Assembly: GCA_021733795.1 (NCBI GenBank)
Contig: JAIPKB010000001.1
Location: 22,052 to 86,051 of the forward strand
DNA from: Akkermansiaceae bacterium
GTDB lineage: Bacteria > Verrucomicrobiota > Verrucomicrobiia > Verrucomicrobiales > Akkermansiaceae
Direction: 5' to 3'
DNA length: 64,000 nucleotides
Shown here one piece after another: positions 45,824 to 56,159 of this stretch (within the stretch, counting starts at the first letter, position 1; every line of letters starts with the position of its first letter). The position numbers and the translations under genes were made by a program. The notes under the pieces are model-generated. The model saw only the letters and a list, made by a program, of their open reading frames with translations. It was not told where the DNA came from and did no database searches.

Positions 45824-48001
45824 TCAGAATTCAAGGGTCAGGGTTCTCGGCCTGGCTTCGTTGGGGAAGCGGAGCCAGAGCAGACCGTCCTGCTTGGTGA
45901 AATCGATCTGGGTGAGCGGCTGGTCGTCGAGAGTGACTTTCCGGGGCGAGGATGGGAGCCGGAGTAACATCACTGCCTGGGTTTGAGCGGCACCTTCCAC
46001 CAAGTAGGAAAGCGTGGTTTTGGTGGATTTGACCGGCAATGGCTTGCAGGCGGCGGCGAGCAGTTGCGGATTCGCCACCGGGGCGGCATCCAGATCGCGG
46101 AGAAAATAGCGGCTGCCGGGGTCGATCCGGACGTCGTGGAGCACCCGCAGTTCCGGGTCGAACAGATTGACGAACCGGCCGTGCAGGGTTTTCGGCTCGC
46201 CGGGGATGGATTCGTCCAAACCGGCGGCGATGACGTAGGGGCCGCGGCGCAGCACCAGCGAATTGGTTTCCCGCCAGTCGAGTTTGGCGGATGCGGCGGC
46301 GTGTTTCACCGCTCCGACCACCACGGCGGCGCCCTCGGCGCTGGCGGCCAGTTGGACCGGGTTTTGGCGCAGCCATCTGACTTGGCCGTGGCCATGCGGC
46401 CACACCGGTTGCTCCGGGTTGTTCGGAGTGGCGTGGGGGAAGCCGAGTTGGGCGAAGAGGGGTTCGCGCGGGGTAGTAAACTTATTCCCATCGCTGTTCC
46501 ACCAATCCTTGACGGCATTGAAGGGGTCGGAATCATCGTCGCAGAAGATCAGTTGGCCACCCTGTTTGACCCACTCGGCGAGGTGGGCATGAACTTCCGC
46601 GTTGAGCGGCTTCATCCCCTGGTAGGTCAACATCAGGATTTTGAAAGCATCGAGGTAATGCGGGACGGTCACGTTTTCGAGTTGGACGGGAGCGACCGGG
46701 ATCCCATGTTTCAGCAAGGGCAATGCCAGGCCATAAACGTGACTCAAGTGCGAATCGCTCGGAGTTGGATCGCCGCGCTGGAACATCAGCGAGTCGCTTA
46801 CCAGTAGACCGATGCCGGTGGTGCCGCAATCCCACTCCACGCGGTCCTGCTTCAAATCGTTGAGCGCATTCATCACAGTCTGCAACTCGGTGGCGTAGCC
46901 GGGCGGGATGGGGATCCGGTTTTCTCGCTTGCCGGACTTCGGGTAGCGGCCGTTGAAGATCCGCTCCGGCCAGGGGGCGACCTCGAACTGCCAGACATCC
47001 GGTTGCAGCAGGGAGGCGGTGAGGGTGGATTCCCAGTTGCGCTGGTAGTCGTTCCAGTCGTGGTTGGGGTTGTCCTCGATCGGGTCGTTCAAATACCAGA
47101 CGCTGCGGCCTGTGGCGCGGACCAGATTCTGCATCGCTCCGTATTCGAGAAAGGCGGTCTCAAATGTCCGCTCCTTGAGTTTCCCCTGGTAGACATTGGG
47201 GGTACGGGCGGTGCCGGTCCAGACCTGGGCGATGTAGCCATCGCAACCCTTGAGTCGGGCGAGGCTGGATTCGGGGCTGACGATGTTCCAGTGGGCATAG
47301 TTGAGCAGGCTGTGGGTGGGGACGTAGCAACGGACCTTGCGACCGCTGCGCTGATTGTAGGCCTGGACGTGATCGAAAACCTGCTGGAGTGCCCGGCGAT
47401 AGAGGAAATACTTCAGCTTGGAGGCCCGCCACTGGGCGTTGACCGAGCTCTGCGGGGCCTGCCAGGGCTCGCCGTAGTACGCTTGCCATTCACGTTTGAA
47501 ACCATCCGAGTATCCCGCGTTGACCCAGAATTCCGGCTCCTCCAGATGGATCGCCTCGGCCCCCGCATCCAGCGCGCGTTGGACGCCGACCGAGAGGAAT
47601 TTCCCGAAATTCACCCCGGGGCACATGTAATAAACATCGCCGCCATGGCTGCTCTTGCGGCCGTCACTGACGGTCTGCGCCTCGTCCTCGTGGTTGATGC
47701 CATCGAAGCGACCGTAGAGGTAGTCCTGATAGTTTCCCCACGACACGCCGGTCATCACGTGAATGCGGTAGCCGTGGTCGCGCCAGGTCTTGATCCGCTC
47801 CGGCAGCTGCGGGTCGATGCCATAGACGATCGCGACGTCCGAACGCAGGTTGTATTTCTCACCCCACGGCGCGCCGGTTTGAAAACAGGTTCGCTCCAGG
47901 GATTGCGCCGGGTCGGCCGCGAACGCCGCCGGTCCGCCCGCCGCGCCCGCTTGAGTGATTGCGGCCAGGACGGCCAGCGGAAGTAAGGATTGAGGTTTCA
48001 T
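45824..48001 (-). CDS. Exported uncharacterised TIM-barrel-like protein (GH42/beta-galactosidase-trimerisation-like organisation)
   Basis: Signal peptide; RIHVMTGVSWGNYQDYLYG, EAIHLEEPEFWVNAGYSDGFKREWQAYYGEPW, middle alpha/beta segment FKILMLTYQGMKPLNAEVHAHLAEWVKQGGQLIFCDDDSDPF, C-terminal beta part. Confidence 0.6.
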   Translation of the reverse strand: MKPQSLLPLAVLAAITQAGAAGGPAAFAADPAQSLERTCFQTGAPWGEKYNLRSDVAIVYGIDPQLPERIKTWRDHGYRIHVMTGVSWGNYQDYLYGRFDGINHEDEAQTVSDGRKSSHGGDVYYMCPGVNFGKFLSVGVQRALDAGAEAIHLEEPEFWVNAGYSDGFKREWQAYYGEPWQAPQSSVNAQWRASKLKYFLYRRALQQVFDHVQAYNQRSGRKVRCYVPTHSLLNYAHWNIVSPESSLARLKGCDGYIAQVWTGTARTPNVYQGKLKERTFETAFLEYGAMQNLVRATGRSVWYLNDPIEDNPNHDWNDYQRNWESTLTASLLQPDVWQFEVAPWPERIFNGRYPKSGKRENRIPIPPGYATELQTVMNALNDLKQDRVEWDCGTTGIGLLVSDSLMFQRGDPTPSDSHLSHVYGLALPLLKHGIPVAPVQLENVTVPHYLDAFKILMLTYQGMKPLNAEVHAHLAEWVKQGGQLIFCDDDSDPFNAVKDWWNSDGNKFTTPREPLFAQLGFPHATPNNPEQPVWPHGHGQVRWLRQNPVQLAASAEGAAVVVGAVKHAAASAKLDWRETNSLVLRRGPYVIAAGLDESIPGEPKTLHGRFVNLFDPELRVLHDVRIDPGSRYFLRDLDAAPVANPQLLAAACKPLPVKSTKTTLSYLVEGAAQTQAVMLLRLPSSPRKVTLDDQPLTQIDFTKQDGLLWLRFPNEARPRTLTLEF

Positions 48002-48040
48002 GATGGGTGAGGAAAAGGTCAGCGCTTGGTGCCGGTGGTG

Positions 48041-50548
48041 TCATTTCACGCTCCACTCGAGGATGCCGCCGGAAAAGCCCGGTTGGAGTTCCACTTCGAG
48101 TCTGAGTGCGGATGTGTTCAGCGGCTTGAATTTCAACTGGTTCCACTGGTCTTTCTCCGCCTTTGAAGAGTTGGCACCGGGGACGGGCTTCCATTCGGCG
48201 GCCGTTCGATAGAGCAGGCGCCAGGACTTGGGTACGCGGCACTGGCCCTCGCCGGTGTCGTCGAACCAATACACGGCGACCGACGACACCTGCCTGGCGT
48301 GGTCGAAGTCAAATTGAACCCATTCGGTGGTGCCGCGGTGGTCCCACCAGGTGAGCCGCGGCACGGAATGATCGTTCGAGGACGCCGGCACCAAGCCGTC
48401 GGCGGGTGCATCGACGGAGTCCTCGGAGAAGCAGTGGGAGGCGCTCACCTTGAAATTCGACGGGTTGGGTTTCGGCGGAGCCACCCATTCATGGGCGCCA
48501 GCGCCCTCGCCGATGACCGGGAAGGCGGAGATCCGCAGGCGGGCCGCGCCCATCGGGATGAGGGTGACGGTTTCCAGCGGCTCGCCGGACACCACCGGGC
48601 TGTCCTGAAGCACCGCGCACAGGCCGTGGCGATCTAGCGACCAGGCGGGAATCTTCTTCGCCTTGGCTTCGATAATGATCGGGGCCGAGTCGGTCTTGAA
48701 CGGGAAGTTGTCAGCCGGCCACTTGCCGGGTTTCACGGTGAAGGAATCGGCCGGGTTTTGCGGGTTGAGCACCAGGCCGTAGTTCCACGGGGTGGTTGGA
48801 TGGATTTCGTAGGACGGCCACTTTGACGGGTCGGCACCCTGCTGCCAACTGGAGTCCCCGATGGCGGTTTGGGTGCTGTCCTGGATGTCGTAGCGCTCGC
48901 CGATCTTGAGCGAGAATGTCAGCGGCCCGTAGTTGACGCTCACACAGCCATGGTTCTCATCCCAGGTCTTGAGGGCAACCTCCATCGGCAGCTTCAGCGA
49001 GACCGTATCGCCGGATTTCCACTCGCGGTCGATCCGGACGAACCTGCCGGACGCCGCTTCGACCGGCACCACCTCGCCGTTGATGGTGATTTGCGGGGCC
49101 TGGCACCACGCCGGGATGCGCAGGTAGAGCGGGAATTCCACCGGAGTGGGGGAGGAAAAGCTGAAATCGATGGTATCCTCGAACGGATAGTTGGTTTTCT
49201 CCGTGAAGCCGACCTCGATTCCCCCGGCCACTTTCACGTTCACGGAGCTGGCGCTGTAGATGGCGGCGCAGACGCCGTTGTCGGGAGTGGCCATCCACAG
49301 GCTCTTGCTGAAATACGGCCAGCCGTGTGAGTGGTTGTGCTGGCAGCAGCGCGAGCTGAAGGGATTCATGGTCATGAACGGGCCGCTGTTCTGGACTCCC
49401 GGCGCGTGGTTCTTGCTATCGCTGACGACCATGTTAGGGGCGGTGAGGTAGCGGAGGGACTTGAAATCCGGCATCACCGCCGCCGGGTAGCTGTTGAACG
49501 CGACTTCCTCGCAGTGGTCGCCCCAGAAAGGATCGCCGGTGATTTGCATCAGCATTTCGTCGGACAGCATTTGCTCGACCATGCCGCAGGTTTCCACCGC
49601 CTGGCGGGGGTCGGCGTAGCCGGGGCGGCAGTTTTCGTCGCCACCGAACATGCCGCCCGGCACCTGGCCGTACCGCTTGCGCACCTCGAGGAAATCGTCG
49701 TAGGTCGCCTTGAGGTCGGCAGGGTTGTGGGATTGGAGGTAGAACTGGGCCGGTTCGCGGAAGCATTGGGCGATGTTCACGTTGTGCCAGTTCGGCAGGG
49801 TGCCCTGCTGGGTCCAATCGGCGGTGCAACGGTGGATTTTTTCCGCCAGCTTGAGCAATTCCGGGTCGCCGTTGCGGTTGTAGAGCCAGTGGATGCTGTA
49901 AAGGTTGTCCCCACCGCGCATTTTCTGCCAATAGTGGGTGAGCATCTGGTCGTCCGGAACCGTCAGTTGGTATTTGAAATACCGCGACATCAACTCAAGC
50001 ACGCGTGGGTCGTTGGCTTGATCGTAATACGATTCCAGGCAGAACAACATGATCATGTTGGCCCAGTAATCGCGGGAGCCGTCTTCAAAATGCTGGTCCG
50101 GACCGAAATCCCCGTCCGGACGCTGGCTGGCGAGTGCCCCCTCCACCCAGGTGTGGACCTCGGCCAGCATCTTCGGATCCTTGAAGATGTAAGCGAGTTC
50201 GATGTAGCCTTTGAACCAATACGGCAGCTCCTCCCAGCCGTATCGGCCTTTGCCATCCTTGCTGAGCCAGGCGTTGTCGTCCTTTTGCAACCAGGCGCTG
50301 ATCTCACCGAGATTGCCGGTCAGTCCTTCCTGCTGGCGCTTGAGAAACTCGCGCAGCCAGCCGGCGGGTTCGACCGAGCCCACCGGCAGGCCGATGAATT
50401 GGCTCGGCTTCAGCGGGGTGCGGTTGCTGACGTAGTTGCGGTTGGTTTGGGTGGTGTCGGGACGCTCGACGACGGTGATTCCAGCATGCAGGGTGGTCGC
50501 GCTCAGGGCCAGACTGGCCAGCCAACAGGTAAGGTGTGTTTGGGTCAT
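48041..50548 (-). CDS. DUF1680/GH127-146-like glycoside hydrolase, exported
   Basis: WLREFLKRQQEGLTGNLGEISAWL...ETCGMVEQMLSDEMLMQITGDPFWGDHCEEVAFNSYPAAV...FSSRCCQHNHSHGWPYFSKSLWM: the ETC and CC motifs typical of the family. Confidence 0.85.
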   Translation of the reverse strand: MTQTHLTCWLASLALSATTLHAGITVVERPDTTQTNRNYVSNRTPLKPSQFIGLPVGSVEPAGWLREFLKRQQEGLTGNLGEISAWLQKDDNAWLSKDGKGRYGWEELPYWFKGYIELAYIFKDPKMLAEVHTWVEGALASQRPDGDFGPDQHFEDGSRDYWANMIMLFCLESYYDQANDPRVLELMSRYFKYQLTVPDDQMLTHYWQKMRGGDNLYSIHWLYNRNGDPELLKLAEKIHRCTADWTQQGTLPNWHNVNIAQCFREPAQFYLQSHNPADLKATYDDFLEVRKRYGQVPGGMFGGDENCRPGYADPRQAVETCGMVEQMLSDEMLMQITGDPFWGDHCEEVAFNSYPAAVMPDFKSLRYLTAPNMVVSDSKNHAPGVQNSGPFMTMNPFSSRCCQHNHSHGWPYFSKSLWMATPDNGVCAAIYSASSVNVKVAGGIEVGFTEKTNYPFEDTIDFSFSSPTPVEFPLYLRIPAWCQAPQITINGEVVPVEAASGRFVRIDREWKSGDTVSLKLPMEVALKTWDENHGCVSVNYGPLTFSLKIGERYDIQDSTQTAIGDSSWQQGADPSKWPSYEIHPTTPWNYGLVLNPQNPADSFTVKPGKWPADNFPFKTDSAPIIIEAKAKKIPAWSLDRHGLCAVLQDSPVVSGEPLETVTLIPMGAARLRISAFPVIGEGAGAHEWVAPPKPNPSNFKVSASHCFSEDSVDAPADGLVPASSNDHSVPRLTWWDHRGTTEWVQFDFDHARQVSSVAVYWFDDTGEGQCRVPKSWRLLYRTAAEWKPVPGANSSKAEKDQWNQLKFKPLNTSALRLEVELQPGFSGGILEWSVK

Positions 50549-50892
50549 CGTTCAGTGGGGTGGGGCTCCGTCTACGCGCGTTGCTTGCGGAATATTAGCG
50601 GAAACCCGGCTTGCCGAGTCGTTTTGTGGGCCGCCCGATGAGCGCCCCCTTTGTCGGTAGGGTTGGGGAAGATCGGGTTGGCCGGGCCATCGCAAGTGCT
50701 CTTACCTATTAAGCGCCATGGCGGGGCCGAATCCGACAGCGGATCTGTGAAACGTGTTTGATTCCAGAAACTCCGCCCGCCCGGTTGCCTCAGAAACCGC
50801 GCCGTGTGAAGGGATTTCCGAGACCTCCATCCCGGCTATGAGTCAGCTGTGGCTCCGGGGCAGCGCGGTGGCTTTTTGATCCGATTTTGCCG

Positions 50893-50920
50893 TTGACATC
50901 CCAAGCAGGGAGCTTACCCT
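50893..50920 (+). promoter_or_regulatory. Possible sigma70-like promoter upstream of the sigma factor gene
   Basis: TTGACA (50893-50898), 16-nt spacer, TACCCT (50915-50920). Confidence 0.3.
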
Positions 50921-50929
50921 CCGGAGGAA

Positions 50930-51496
50930 GTGAGCAGTAGAGTAACATCGGATCAAGTCATGTCTGAATCATTGGGTTCATCGACAGGCCAGATGCTCAC
51001 CGGCGGCTTGCACCCGCCGCTCTACCGGGAATTGCGCCGGCTCGCTGCGTCCCAGATGGCAAGCGAATCCGCCGGCCAGACGATCCAAGCCACCGAGTTG
51101 GTCCATGAGGCATGGATCCGGCTTTATGGCAACGACGCATGGCAGAGCCCCCAGCATTTTCTCGCCACTGCCGCGCGGACCATGCGGCGGGTTTTGATCG
51201 ACCGCGCGCGCCGGAAATCAAGGGACAAACGCGGCGGCGATCGGATCCGCGTCGGGCTGCCCACTGCCGATGCCGCATCGCCCGAGCCCGTGGACCAGTT
51301 GCTGCTCATTGATGAGGCGCTTGGACGCCTCGAGCAGATCGATCCAGTCCGTGCCCGGGTGGTCATTCTCAAGTTTTTCGGTGACTTGTCGAACAAGGAA
51401 GTGGCGGCGGAGTTGGGGGTCACTGAACGCAGCGTCGAGCGCTACTGGGCCTTCGCCAAGGCTTGGTTGTTCCGCGAGGTGAATCAACAACGCTGA
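50930..51496 (+). CDS. ECF-like RNA polymerase sigma factor
   Basis: YRELRRLAASQMASESAGQTIQATELVHEAWIRLYG...RTMRRVLIDRARRKSRDKRGG...VVILKFFGDLSNKEVAAELGVTERSVERYWAFAKAWLF. Confidence 0.92.
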   Translation: MSSRVTSDQVMSESLGSSTGQMLTGGLHPPLYRELRRLAASQMASESAGQTIQATELVHEAWIRLYGNDAWQSPQHFLATAARTMRRVLIDRARRKSRDKRGGDRIRVGLPTADAASPEPVDQLLLIDEALGRLEQIDPVRARVVILKFFGDLSNKEVAAELGVTERSVERYWAFAKAWLFREVNQQR

Positions 51497-51522
51497 GGCT
51501 GCGGCAACCGCTGATCCGCTGC

Positions 51523-53790
51523 ATGACCCAGACCCCCTACCAACGCGAACAGCGGCTTTTCGACGAAGCCTTGGAGACGCCCCCCGGGTCGGCGAGGGAT
51601 GCGTTTCTCGAGGCCGCGTGCGCTGGCGATTCCGCGCTGCGCAACTCGCTTGCCTCCTTGCTCGCGGCTGATGCCGATGCCGCGGATTTTTTTGATGGTG
51701 GTACCCTGACCCTCGTTCAGTTGGTCTCCTCGCAGACTCCGGAAGAGCCCGCAGCGGGCGTGAATCCGGCGATCGGGACCAGTATCGGCCCCTACCAAAT
51801 CGTCGAACTCATCGATGAAGGCGGTTGCGGGTCGGTCTTCGTGGCGGAGCAAACCCAGCCGATCCGCAGGCGGGTGGCTCTGAAAATCATCCGACTCGGG
51901 ATGGACACCGACGCGGTTATTGCTCGTTTCGAGGCGGAGCGGCAGGCGCTGGCGCTAATGGATCACCCGAATATCGCCCACGTGCTTGATGCCGGGAGCA
52001 CCGCCGCCGGGTTGCCGTTTTTCGTAATGGAATTGGTGCCCGGTTCCAGCATCACCCGCTACTGTGACGACCACAACGTGTCCATCGCCGGGCGCTTGGG
52101 CCTGTTCGTGCAGGTCTGTCATGCCATCCAGCACGCCCATCAAAAGGGGGTGATCCACCGTGACATCAAGCCCTCCAACATCCTCATCACCCTTCAGGAC
52201 GGCAAGCCGGTTCCCAAGGTCATCGATTTCGGGATCGCCAAGGCCACCGATATCCCGCTCACTGAAAACACCCTGCTGACCGACGATCTCCGGATGATCG
52301 GCACTCCGGCCTACATGAGCCCGGAACAAGCCGAACGCGGTGGCCAGGAAATCGATACCCGCAGCGACATCTACAGCCTCGGGGTGGTGCTTTACCAATT
52401 GCTCACCGGCAGTCCGCCGTTCGACCCCAAGGAGCTGGCCCGCTCCGGCATCAGCGAGCTTCTCCGCACCTTGCGGGAAGTCGACCCGCCGCTGCCGGCA
52501 ATGGCACTTTGCAAACTGCCACCCAATCAGCTCACCGCATTGGCCCGCAGCCGCGGCACCGATCCGTTCGGCCTGCTCTCCGCAGTCCGCGGCGATCTCA
52601 ATTGGATCGTCTCCAAGGCGATGGACAAGGATTGCCCGCGGCGCTATGAGTCCGCCCACGGCTTCGCCGCAGACATCGAGAGACATCTGGCCCACGAACC
52701 GGTCGTGGCCCACCCGCCGACCCGCCGCTACCGGTTGCGGAAATTGATCCGTCGTAACCGGGTGGTGTTTGCCTCGGCCATGGTCATGGTGGCGATTCTG
52801 ATCATCGCCACCGGGGTGTCCACCCACCTCTACCTGCGGGAGCGCGATGCCCGGCTGGGCCTCGTCCGCGCCAAACTGGTGCAGACCTCGCTGCACCAGG
52901 AGGCCGAGCGCAGACGGGTGCAAGCGGAGGCCCTCCAGCTCATTGCCGAAACCCGCGAAAGGATCACCCAGGCGGTGGTGTTGTTGCGCGACGGGGATTT
53001 CCCGGCGGCTGATGCGCTGGTCGCCGGGGCCTCGCTGATCCGGCCCACGCCGGAGGGAGCCGAGGTATTCCGCCGCCTGGGCGATTGGCATGCCGTCCAC
53101 GGCCGCTGGGAGGATGCGGCGGCGCGATTCTCCTACCTGATCAAGGTCAACTACCTCGACGGCAGCGACACCCCATCGCTCGACCACTTGCGGGCCGGGC
53201 CGGTCTTGATCGAGTCCGGAGATTTGGCGGGGTTCGAGCGTTTCCGGCGAGCGATGGTCGCCCGCTTCGCCAAGATGCCGGGCGTGCTTTCCGCCGAGCG
53301 CACCGTCAAAGTCGCTCTGCTGGTCCCCGCAGGCGAGGATTTAATGCAGGCCCTCGACCCGCTTATCGACGTCTCCGTGGACTCATTGAGCGGACTCGAC
53401 CAGCAGCCGGTCACCGGCAATGTCGACCATCTCGAGATTTGGCGGATGGACTCGGTCGCGCTGGGCGAATACCGGAGGGGGCGCTTCGACCGCGCCGAAG
53501 CATGGTCCCGGGCATGCCTGGAATTTTCCAAAGACAATTCGTCACGTGAGGCGACCGCCCGGATCCTACTGGCGCTCGCCCTTCACCAGCAGGGGCGGGT
53601 CGGGGAGGCCCGCTCGGAGCTCGCACCCGCCTGTGCGGCGGTCGCAACCACCTTCGGCCAGGAGCTGAGGATTGACTACGCCGGCAGCGCATGGTGGTTC
53701 GATTGGCTGATCGCCCGGATCCTGCTGCGCGAGGCCGAGGAGCTCATTGGCCACCGGTCCGCGACTGGGGACCCGCACGATAAGCCCTAG
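51523..53790 (+). CDS. Ser/Thr protein kinase with TM and C-terminal TPR-like region, paired with the sigma factor
   Basis: IGPYQIVELIDEGGCGSVFVAEQ, GVIHRDIKPSNILI, VIDFGIAKA, AYMSPEQAE; TM VVFASAMVMVAILIIATGVSTHLYL. ATG at 51523 preferred. Confidence 0.92.
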   Translation: MTQTPYQREQRLFDEALETPPGSARDAFLEAACAGDSALRNSLASLLAADADAADFFDGGTLTLVQLVSSQTPEEPAAGVNPAIGTSIGPYQIVELIDEGGCGSVFVAEQTQPIRRRVALKIIRLGMDTDAVIARFEAERQALALMDHPNIAHVLDAGSTAAGLPFFVMELVPGSSITRYCDDHNVSIAGRLGLFVQVCHAIQHAHQKGVIHRDIKPSNILITLQDGKPVPKVIDFGIAKATDIPLTENTLLTDDLRMIGTPAYMSPEQAERGGQEIDTRSDIYSLGVVLYQLLTGSPPFDPKELARSGISELLRTLREVDPPLPAMALCKLPPNQLTALARSRGTDPFGLLSAVRGDLNWIVSKAMDKDCPRRYESAHGFAADIERHLAHEPVVAHPPTRRYRLRKLIRRNRVVFASAMVMVAILIIATGVSTHLYLRERDARLGLVRAKLVQTSLHQEAERRRVQAEALQLIAETRERITQAVVLLRDGDFPAADALVAGASLIRPTPEGAEVFRRLGDWHAVHGRWEDAAARFSYLIKVNYLDGSDTPSLDHLRAGPVLIESGDLAGFERFRRAMVARFAKMPGVLSAERTVKVALLVPAGEDLMQALDPLIDVSVDSLSGLDQQPVTGNVDHLEIWRMDSVALGEYRRGRFDRAEAWSRACLEFSKDNSSREATARILLALALHQQGRVGEARSELAPACAAVATTFGQELRIDYAGSAWWFDWLIARILLREAEELIGHRSATGDPHDKP

Positions 53791-54138
53791 CGACAGGGGA
53801 GGCTTGAAACGCAAAAAGGCGAATGACTTCGAAAACACACCATCGTTTCGACTCCTCGCGAACCTGTTTGAAGCTCAAACAAGTCGGAACGCCAGGATCT
53901 CCGGTGGCTTATGCGCACGAAAATCCCCGTTGGACGCGCCCGCACGGAAAGATTTTCGATGATTCTCTGTCGGGTATTGCCTGGGAAACGCGCTTCTTAA
54001 TGAGACACCAAAATGCTCCGTCCTCGGCGGTAGGATGGCGCTTGCGCCGTGAATCTGGCCGCGTCCAGCCCCGGGTAGGGGAACCCATGCAACGAATGTC
54101 CGATCGCCAATCCAAACATCCCTGTCCCCAGCAAGCCC

Positions 54139-56046
54139 ATGAAATTCCCGACGCCACCACCCACATCAATCCAACACCCGCCGGGTGGAAAACTCTGGAA
54201 ATGCCTGTTGTGCCTCTCGCTGGGCGGGTTGTCCGCCCATGCGGAGTGGCAACCGGTGGCGGGCGGCATGATGACCGAGTGGGGTCGCCAACTGAAGGCG
54301 GATACGGCATGGCAGGAATATCCACGGCCCCAGCTGGAACGGGCGGATTGGACGAATCTCAACGGCCTGTGGGAATACGCGGTGACCGCCAAGGAGGCCA
54401 AGGCACCGGATTCATGGGCGGGGCGGATTCTGGTGCCGTTTTGCCCGGAGTCGGCCTTGTCGGGCGTCGGACGCCTGATCGAGCCGAATGAGGCGCTTTG
54501 GTACCAGCGCCCGCTCCCCGCACCGCAGCCGGGGAAACGCACGCTGCTCAACTTCGAGGCGGTGGATTATACCACCACGGTCTGGGTCAACGGCAAAATG
54601 ATCGGCAGCCACACCGGTGGTTTCACTCCGTTTTCGTTCGACATCACCCCGGCGCTCAAGGCGGCCGACAATGAATTGCTGGTGCGGGTGGACGACGCGA
54701 CCGAGGGCTTCCAACTCCACGGCAAGCAGAAGCTCAAGCCCGGCGGGATCTGGTACACCCGGGTGACCGGCATCTGGCAGACGGTGTGGCTGGAAAACGT
54801 CAGCCCGCGCTTCATCCGCGATCTGGATTTCACCACCGATATCAACGGTGGCAGGCTGCAGGTCAGGCCGAAACTCTCCGGCAAGGCCCTCGCCGGCGAG
54901 AACGTCCGCGTCACCGCGTCGATCGGCGGCAAGGCAACCGCCGCAAGCACGGGAAGTTCGGCCGTTAACCTGAAGATTCCGGGTGCCAAACGGTGGTCGC
55001 CGAAGGAGCCGAATCTCTACGATTTGAAAGTCGAGTTGCTAGACGGCAAAGGAAACGTCGTCGATCAGGTGAACTCCTATGTGGCCATGCGCGAGTTCGG
55101 CAAGGTCAAAGACAAGGACGGCAACTGGCGCTTCACCCTCAATGGCGAGAGCATCTTCCATTGGGGCCCGCTCGACCAGGGTTGGTGGCCCGACGGGCTT
55201 CTAACACCTCCGTCGGAGGCAGCGATGATCTCCGACATTGATTTCCTCAAGGCCGCCGGATTCAACATGATCCGCAAGCACATCAAGGTGGAACCGCGGC
55301 GCTACTACCATCATTGCGACAAAATCGGGATGTTGATCTGGCAGGATCAGGTCAGCATGGGGTATGGTCCCCAATCCGAGCCGAAAGACTCGAATCCGCC
55401 ATGGACCCGGATGGATCGGAACCCCAAGGATGGCGTTTGGCCCGACGCCGCGCACGACCAATTCGTCACCGAATACGTGCGGATGGTCGATCACCTGCGC
55501 GACGTCCCCTGCGTCGCCGTCTGGTCGCCGTTCAACGAAGCCTGGGGCCAGCACCGCACGCTGGAAATCGGCAACATGGCGGTCGCCTGTGACAAGACCC
55601 GCCCCGTCAACATCGCCAGCGGCGGAAATTTCTGGCCGGTCGGCGACATCGCCGACTCCCACCAATATCCAGAACCCGGCTTCCCGTTTGACGACCAGCG
55701 TTTCGACGCCTACATCAAGGTTGTCGGTGAATTCGGTGGCCACGGCATGCCGGTCGAGGGTCACTTGTGGAACAAGAACAGCCCGAACTGGGGCTACGGC
55801 GGCTTGCCGAAAGACCTCAATGAATGGAAACAGCGCTACACCCGCTCGATCCAGATCCTCGCCGACCTGCGCAAGCGCGGGATTTCCGCCGGGATTTACA
55901 CCCAGACTACCGACGTCGAGGTGGAGATCAACGGCCTGCGGACTTACGACCGGGTGAACAAGGTCGATCCCGCCTGGCTCAAGCCCCTGTCCGAGATGTT
56001 GCTCAACACGCCGGACGTGGCTAACACCGGGGCTCCGGCCAATTGA
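54139..56046 (+). CDS. Exported GH2-family glycoside hydrolase
   Basis: WQEYPRPQLERADWTNLNGLWEYAV...FEAVDYTTTVWVNGKMIGSHTGGFTPFSFDIT...GIWYTRVTGIWQTVWLE...VAVWSPFNEAWGQ (acid/base NE) and VVGEFGGHG. Confidence 0.92.
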   Translation: MKFPTPPPTSIQHPPGGKLWKCLLCLSLGGLSAHAEWQPVAGGMMTEWGRQLKADTAWQEYPRPQLERADWTNLNGLWEYAVTAKEAKAPDSWAGRILVPFCPESALSGVGRLIEPNEALWYQRPLPAPQPGKRTLLNFEAVDYTTTVWVNGKMIGSHTGGFTPFSFDITPALKAADNELLVRVDDATEGFQLHGKQKLKPGGIWYTRVTGIWQTVWLENVSPRFIRDLDFTTDINGGRLQVRPKLSGKALAGENVRVTASIGGKATAASTGSSAVNLKIPGAKRWSPKEPNLYDLKVELLDGKGNVVDQVNSYVAMREFGKVKDKDGNWRFTLNGESIFHWGPLDQGWWPDGLLTPPSEAAMISDIDFLKAAGFNMIRKHIKVEPRRYYHHCDKIGMLIWQDQVSMGYGPQSEPKDSNPPWTRMDRNPKDGVWPDAAHDQFVTEYVRMVDHLRDVPCVAVWSPFNEAWGQHRTLEIGNMAVACDKTRPVNIASGGNFWPVGDIADSHQYPEPGFPFDDQRFDAYIKVVGEFGGHGMPVEGHLWNKNSPNWGYGGLPKDLNEWKQRYTRSIQILADLRKRGISAGIYTQTTDVEVEINGLRTYDRVNKVDPAWLKPLSEMLLNTPDVANTGAPAN

Positions 56047-56159
56047 TTGCGGTCATGAAGTGGAATCCAGCCACGACATTCCTCCGACGCGATGATGGAT
56101 CTTCCGACTTCGGTAGTCCTCCAGCGCCCGGCACACCAATCCCCTCCCCCATCCGGAAA

